Shown here piece after piece: positions 62,101 through 64,000 of a stretch of 64,000 nucleotides of DNA; the first letter of the stretch is position 1, and every line of letters starts with the position of its first letter. The position numbers and the translations under genes are program-made. This DNA comes from Alentia gelatinosa (taxonomy: Eukaryota > Annelida > Polychaeta > Phyllodocida > Polynoidae), in assembly GCA_950022655.1 (NCBI GenBank), contig OX465584.1:26509469-26573468 (forward strand). Direction: 5' to 3'. The notes beneath the pieces were generated by a model. The model saw only the letters and a program-made list of their open reading frames with translations, was not told the DNA's origin and did not search any database.

Positions 62101-64000
62101 GATAACAGGGACCCACCTTCCTTCCCCATTCTCCAGCCTAAAAAATATAATTCTCTCAGAATTCCTACTTAATGCTGTTGTTTTCTGTCACTTTCCCAAT
62201 AATAATTTATTCTATCAATAGCGGTATTCTTGCTCTGACGTACTGACTAATCACATAGTTCATCATGGTACAAAAAGTGCCGTAGTGCTCTGTGATGGCC
62301 AATTTCCAAAATGGCTGCCACTCTAGTTCTTTAACTTATCTTCAATACCCATGCATCTAAGATTTTTCCAAAGGAGCTACCATGTTTATGTATCAAATCT
62401 CATTCTTGTTTTATTAAATACAGAATCATGTGCTAAATCTGCCCCACTAACTGCATTGACGATGCAGAAACAAATGGTTTCTTTTGTGATCACATAACTC
62501 TTTAATGAAAAGTTGTAGAGTACTTTCCTGTTACCTTGGTATAAAACCTGTTTGTGAATTACCCAGCCGTAGGTAATAAAAGAATAGATTAAGCGGAAAT
62601 CATGTTGAATGTAGGTGGAATCTAACACTTTCTGTACTTCGAAGTTGATATAACATCTAGCATGTTTCCTGGGAAGGAATCTAGGTCTTTCGCGTAACGA
62701 TTAACATAAACTGTAATTATGAATACTGCAATATAGTAATATGTGAACAACTTATTTGAAGAGAGTTTCTTTATTAGAACAGAATGATAAACACGCAAAT
62801 GCCACACTACCATTAATTCATAAAAGAAAGTTCACATTCCTCCGACTATAAAAGCATACCTCAAAATGGAAAACACATGTTATATCTAGAAGATGAATAT
62901 AATCTGGAAGAAATTCTAAAAGGTTGTAGTTCACATGATAAACTTTTGTAATATTTTTCAAATCTAAAGCAGAATATAATCCCTGTGCAACAGTACACAT
63001 TTATGCGAATACTAAAACCACTAGGTTGCTATGCTTGTTCTTCAATAGCTCGAAGAGAACGATATGCTTCAGTTTAATTCTCATATGATTATGGTTATGT
63101 AAATATGTGTAGTTTACTCATTGGCTGAGGTAAAACTGAATAGAATATTTACGCTTATTTAGCATTATGATAAGTCACAAGGAACCAGTTCGGGCTCATA
63201 GTTATCAATATTAGTAAAATGTTACTCTGTTGGTGTACTATAAACTCTTTTATACATCTTAAAAAATTCCAATGCAGTTGGACAGTTCCATCATTCAGAG
63301 CCTTTTCAAAATCGTATACATTTGCTCTGTAATTATTGTGTATAGACGTCAATGTATCCTAAAATCCATACGGAAATTCCTGCCTATATGTGGTATACCA
63401 ATCTATATCAAAATATCAAAAAATAGCATAGAAAGATGAAAACAGTTTTGATACAGATTGGTATAGATAATCTAGCAGATGGTAATAATATTTCTATTGA
63501 TAGATGGCAGGAGAGTGCAGCCAATGTGTAGAATAACATTTTGACTAAGAGGATTGAAAAAGAATAAAGGAGAATATCATATCACTTGATGTCAGACGTT
63601 TATGGCATTTATGACGGAAACCTTCTACAATATACTCTTCATGTATTGAAACCTCGTCTATACCAGAATTACTCCTTATATAGCTCCTTATTGTATGGTT
63701 TAATAAAAAGTGGATAATTCTACTTTGGCCTCCAACTTTGCTAATAAGATTAGAATGTCCATAATTGATAAACAAATAAGTTATAATTGATGAACAAATA
63801 AGTTATGATATGATGGAGAATGTCATTAACATCACAGAATAGAACACCTCAGACATGACATCCAAGGAAAATGCACGAATGAAAATCTAATAAAACCCAA
63901 TCGTGTGTGTAGGAAATAAGGAGAATTAAACAAGCATGAAGCTCTGGTAAGACTCGTTATAATCTCTTTTGCAGGTTATTGATAGATCTCACTAGCTACT
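59110..64000. other. Long stretch without recognised gene
   Basis: AT-rich upstream flank of the second GPCR. A C-tract is at 60756, a diverged direct repeat at 61.2-61.4 kb and an inverted repeat at 63392-63466 (TACCAATCTATATCAAAA). No gene, RNA or mobile protein was recognised. The longest open frame (minus, 60564-60085, 159 codons) resembles nothing I know. Confidence 0.55.
61166..61425. repeat. Diverged direct repeat
   Basis: CCATCTCTTTTCAGATTCAT ... GTATTGTAAGGAGTTCCCAT (61169-61226) recurs as CCATCTCTTTTCAGTTTTAT ... GTATTGCAGGCAGTTCCTAT (about 61343-61400), about 174 bp apart. Confidence 0.75.

Overview
This is a piece of nuclear genome from a metazoan, most likely a marine invertebrate and probably a lophotrochozoan such as a mollusc. 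The genes have introns with GT/AG boundaries. The encoded proteins are close to human CKAP5 and POLR1F. Intergenic and intronic DNA is AT-rich and crowded with DNA transposons, MITEs, LINE, Penelope-like and tRNA-derived SINE remains. The lophotrochozoan placement is inferred from repeat and receptor style and was not tested.

Layout. (1) About 0.5-18.9 kb, minus strand: the 5' half of a CKAP5/XMAP215/ch-TOG microtubule polymerase gene. It has 22 coding exons that join in frame for 1058 codons and cover TOG1 to TOG4; the gene runs off the left edge. A possible non-coding first exon and promoter lie near 23.8-24.0 kb. (2) 24-29 kb: nested DNA transposons, including a tiny hAT-like MITE with an exact 8-bp target duplication and a long-TIR element filled with other insertions. 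(3) 29.3-32.6 kb, plus strand: a complete four-exon POLR1F (RPA43) gene of 404 codons, with a lysine-rich tail. (4) 33-39 kb: MITEs, a GIY-YIG fragment of a Penelope-like element, a decayed satellite split by a SINE, and microsatellites. (5) 39.4-44.2 kb: a PIF/Harbinger transposon with its two convergent genes (DDE transposase and a MADF/Myb-like protein) and dense subterminal TTCCG repeats. Both genes carry frame damage. (6) 44.5-53.7 kb: a second SINE copy, a GC-rich TIR element, two broken LINEs and a nested palindrome cluster. (7) 54.8-59.1 kb, minus strand: two intronless rhodopsin-class GPCR genes and a relic of a third between them, a tandem receptor cluster. (8) 59.1-64 kb: no gene recognised.

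The host genes are unrelated in function: CKAP5 acts in spindle and microtubule growth, POLR1F in rRNA transcription, and the GPCRs in extracellular signalling. The most interesting non-gene material is: the CKAP5 exon relics inside a CKAP5 intron, the 68/76-bp hAT-like MITEs, several MITE families sharing a TTCCACCAA or TCCACCAACC end, the dispersed palindromic ATGCCT-n-AGGCAT repeats, and the palindrome and subterminal repeats of the Harbinger element.
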